A stretch of 31,135 bases of DNA, taken from the NCBI GenBank assembly GCA_023431215.1, contig JAEYXR010000062.1, forward strand, positions 1 through 31,135, in the 5' to 3' direction. Each line of letters begins with the position of its first letter. Position 1 is the first letter of the stretch. A program made the position numbers and the translations under genes. The notes under the pieces are model-generated. The model was not told the origin of the DNA. It made no database searches and saw nothing but the letters and a program-made list of their open reading frames with translations. This DNA is from Bacillota bacterium (GTDB lineage Bacteria > Bacillota > Clostridia > Oscillospirales > Ruminococcaceae). This document shows positions 29,701 through 31,135 of the stretch, one piece after another.

Positions 29701-30261
29701 TTAATAATTGACTACGGTAAACTCGGCCAAAGATGGCAGAGCATATTCCTTTTTGCCTGCAAAATCTGCAGGATACATGCTGCCCTTGTGAGGTTTTTGA
29801 GCATTGCTGCTAAGTTTATAAAAATTGCACCGCAGCACACTGCCTACCGAGGTTGTATCAGGACCTAAATATTGCTCTACAGTGGAACGGCGCAGTGTTA
29901 CCGTCACACCCCAATAAATGCCTTGTAGGTCTTCTCCCATATAAGGATGAACGACGCAGTCCAAAGGCTTGTCCCCCAAAGGCCCCCGCATCATACAATC
30001 ACAGCTGCCGTCGGGCTTTGCAGTAAGCACCAAAAGATGTTCGCTCTTTTTGGTGGTAACAACTGCGCGCAGGCGGCTCTCGGGACGGGGCACCATCTCA
30101 AAAGACCACATTTGAATCAGCAGATCCTGAGGGGTCATACAAATTTTTGCCTGAGCAAAGGGCTTATAGTCACGGGGCTCCAAAGGATAATCGGTTATTT
30201 TGTAAGTAGGCAGCGCGTCCAGCTTTGGCATTGTGGGCTGGCTGCAAATAAAATAAGGCAT
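29701..30261 (-). CDS. CBM9-like carbohydrate-binding family protein
   Basis: 186-residue protein with no signal peptide, resembling the 'carbohydrate-binding family 9-like' group. The C-terminal part shows the typical RCNFYKLSSNAQKPHKGSMYP stretch, equivalent to the (R/W)xNFYK...PH...W/S-x-NP pattern of that group, preceded by YWGVTVTLRR. CBM9-like proteins often bind sugars, but many members without secretion signals have unknown roles. The start at 30261 is chosen because AAAGGG lies about nine bases ahead, and the 59 residues of open frame upstream (to 30438) look non-coding and overlap the promoter. Substrate and role are not known; its neighbour is a membrane microprotein. Confidence 0.72.
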   Translation of the reverse strand: MPYFICSQPTMPKLDALPTYKITDYPLEPRDYKPFAQAKICMTPQDLLIQMWSFEMVPRPESRLRAVVTTKKSEHLLVLTAKPDGSCDCMMRGPLGDKPLDCVVHPYMGEDLQGIYWGVTVTLRRSTVEQYLGPDTTSVGSVLRCNFYKLSSNAQKPHKGSMYPADFAGKKEYALPSLAEFTVVNY

Positions 30262-30390
30262 GCAACAGACCCTTTCTATGGTGTCATGGGTATCATACCA
30301 AATCAGGGACTTTAACGATTGATGTTCTTTTACTTTTTTAAAAGCCCTGACTTGTTTCGACAGTTTATTGCAAATAATAGCTGTAAGTTT

Positions 30391-30418
30391 AGTATAACAC
30401 AACTCGGTCAAAATGCAA
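30391..30418 (-). promoter_or_regulatory. Promoter for the CBM9-like gene
   Basis: On the minus strand: TTGCAT (30413-30418), 16 bases, TATACT (30391-30396) preceded by TGT, an extended -10. It leaves a leader of about 120 bases that includes a CAGGG/CCCTG complement. Confidence 0.6.
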
Positions 30419-30427
30419 ATAGAGAAC

Positions 30428-30462
30428 AAAGCGCCCATTCTGTTGGTAGAAATGGGCGCTTT
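30428..30462 (-). terminator. Terminator after the M23 gene
   Basis: Perfect 12-base stem (30428-30439 with 30451-30462) with an 11-base loop, about 20 bases beyond the M23 stop. The T run on the minus strand is short. Confidence 0.75.
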
Positions 30463-30481
30463 ACCATATCTTTAATAGAGT

Positions 30482-31135
30482 TTAACCAAGCTTGATAATT
30501 TCGGCAGGGTCAATATACTTGCCGTTTTTCATAACGCTGAAATGCAGATGAGTGTCCATAGATACTTCAGCAGGAATTTGGTCCAGAGTACCAATGGCCT
30601 GACCGGATTTAACGGCAGCATCTTTTTTAACAGCGCTGTCTACCGAGACACCGCAGTATACCGAGACATAACCGTCAGGATGCTGTACCTGCACTGTGCC
30701 GCCCCACAGGGGATCGGTCACTACGCTGAGGACAGTACCGTCGGCGACACAAACTACGGTATCGCCCTTATTGCCTTTCATGTCCACACCGTCATGGGTA
30801 CGCCATACATTCAGAGTTTGATTTTTTACCAATTGCCCCTTGCTGTAGGGGTTGATTACTTCAAGAGAGGCTACGGGTAAAATATAGGAGGATACTTGCT
30901 GCTTTTGCCCAGCGTTTTGCCCGGTAGATACCTTTGGCTGCTCGGACGGCTTGGAGGAGGACGATGAAGGCCGAGACGATGAGGAAGACGAGGGTGACGG
31001 CTTTACGACATTGTCTGAGTTCTTTGCCGCGGGTTCTGATGCCTCTTGAAGCTCCGAGTAACCCCATTTCTTTTCCTCCCCGCTCACACTGTTTTCCACA
31101 ACTTTTTGATTGTTTTCTTCAATGCTGTCCAGGGT
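30482..31135 (-). CDS. M23 (LytM-type) peptidase, SpoIIQ-like, 5' end outside the window
   Basis: At least 217 residues; the frame is open to the right edge, so the N-terminus (probably a membrane anchor) is missing. The visible part begins with a charged stretch, then a serine/lysine-rich linker, then a LytM domain. The domain has TLNVWRTHDGVDMKGNKGDTV, with the HxGxD zinc residues, and the HLHF motif near the end, so all catalytic metal ligands look intact. The TLxxWRTHDGVD wording matches clostridial SpoIIQ, the forespore membrane protein that works with SpoIIIAH and wall hydrolases in engulfment. Unlike the Bacillus subtilis SpoIIQ, which has lost the active site, clostridial versions keep it. 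A general M23 endopeptidase remains possible. GTG codons at 31085 or 31099 could also start it, but a window-crossing frame is more likely. Confidence 0.85.
   Translation of the reverse strand, partial: TLDSIEENNQKVVENSVSGEEKKWGYSELQEASEPAAKNSDNVVKPSPSSSSSSRPSSSSSKPSEQPKVSTGQNAGQKQQVSSYILPVASLEVINPYSKGQLVKNQTLNVWRTHDGVDMKGNKGDTVVCVADGTVLSVVTDPLWGGTVQVQHPDGYVSVYCGVSVDSAVKKDAAVKSGQAIGTLDQIPAEVSMDTHLHFSVMKNGKYIDPAEIIKLG

Noticed and set aside
30262..30438. Longer N-terminus for the CBM9-like protein
   Set aside because: It overlaps the extended -10 promoter and the M23 terminator; the ribosome binding site supports 30261.

Overview
The window looks like a chromosomal segment of a spore-forming, Gram-positive-type anaerobe of the class Clostridia, probably near the Oscillospiraceae/Ruminococcaceae. 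The reasons are strong GGAGG-type ribosome binding sites, frequent GTG/TTG starts, moderate GC content, the rod-shape cluster followed by a minD-like gene and mgsA, a sodium-pump decarboxylase beta subunit, a SpoIID-domain lipoprotein and a SpoIIQ-like M23 protein. No sequence search was possible, so the placement is inference. There is no phage, transposon, rRNA, tRNA or CRISPR array that I can see.

Layout. 1-3.9 kb: zapA overlapping a U32-family gene, then dut and maf. 4.0-10.5 kb: morphogenesis block mreB, mreC, mreD and a class B PBP2, then a degenerate minD-like ATPase with methylglyoxal synthase. 10.7-15.6 kb: hisS-aspS and a sodium:neurotransmitter symporter. 15.6-19.4 kb: a promoter and a long foldable RNA-like segment without a credible ORF, a SpoIID-domain lipoprotein, an ArsR-family regulator, and a riboswitch-like leader (best match yybP-ykoY, the Mn2+ class) with an intrinsic terminator ahead of an oadB-like subunit and a 47-residue oadG-like subunit. 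19.6-22.9 kb: CPBP membrane protease, tadA, and a secreted or anchored CAP-domain protein. 23.0-26.4 kb: EamA transporter, CdaR regulator and glycerate kinase, probably one operon. 26.6-29.4 kb: DUF1801 protein, PHP phosphoesterase, nagA. 29.4-31.1 kb, minus strand: a 47-residue membrane microprotein, a CBM9-like protein, and an M23 peptidase that runs off the right edge.

How the genes work together. Left-half genes serve division (ZapA), elongation (MreBCD, PBP2), nucleotide hygiene (Dut, Maf) and translation (HisS, AspS, TadA). The CdaR-type regulator, transporter and glycerate kinase form a self-contained glycerate or sugar-diacid module. The two sporulation-type wall proteins, SpoIID-like and M23, both carry long serine-rich linkers and could act on the same peptidoglycan, although they are about 13 kb apart. 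Most transcription units end in clear intrinsic terminators, which makes the operon boundaries fairly reliable.

The points most worth following are the riboswitch-like leader on the sodium-pump genes, the unassigned structured RNA candidate near 15.7 kb, the MinD homologue with altered switch residues and no membrane-targeting tail, and the unannotated membrane microprotein near 29.6 kb.
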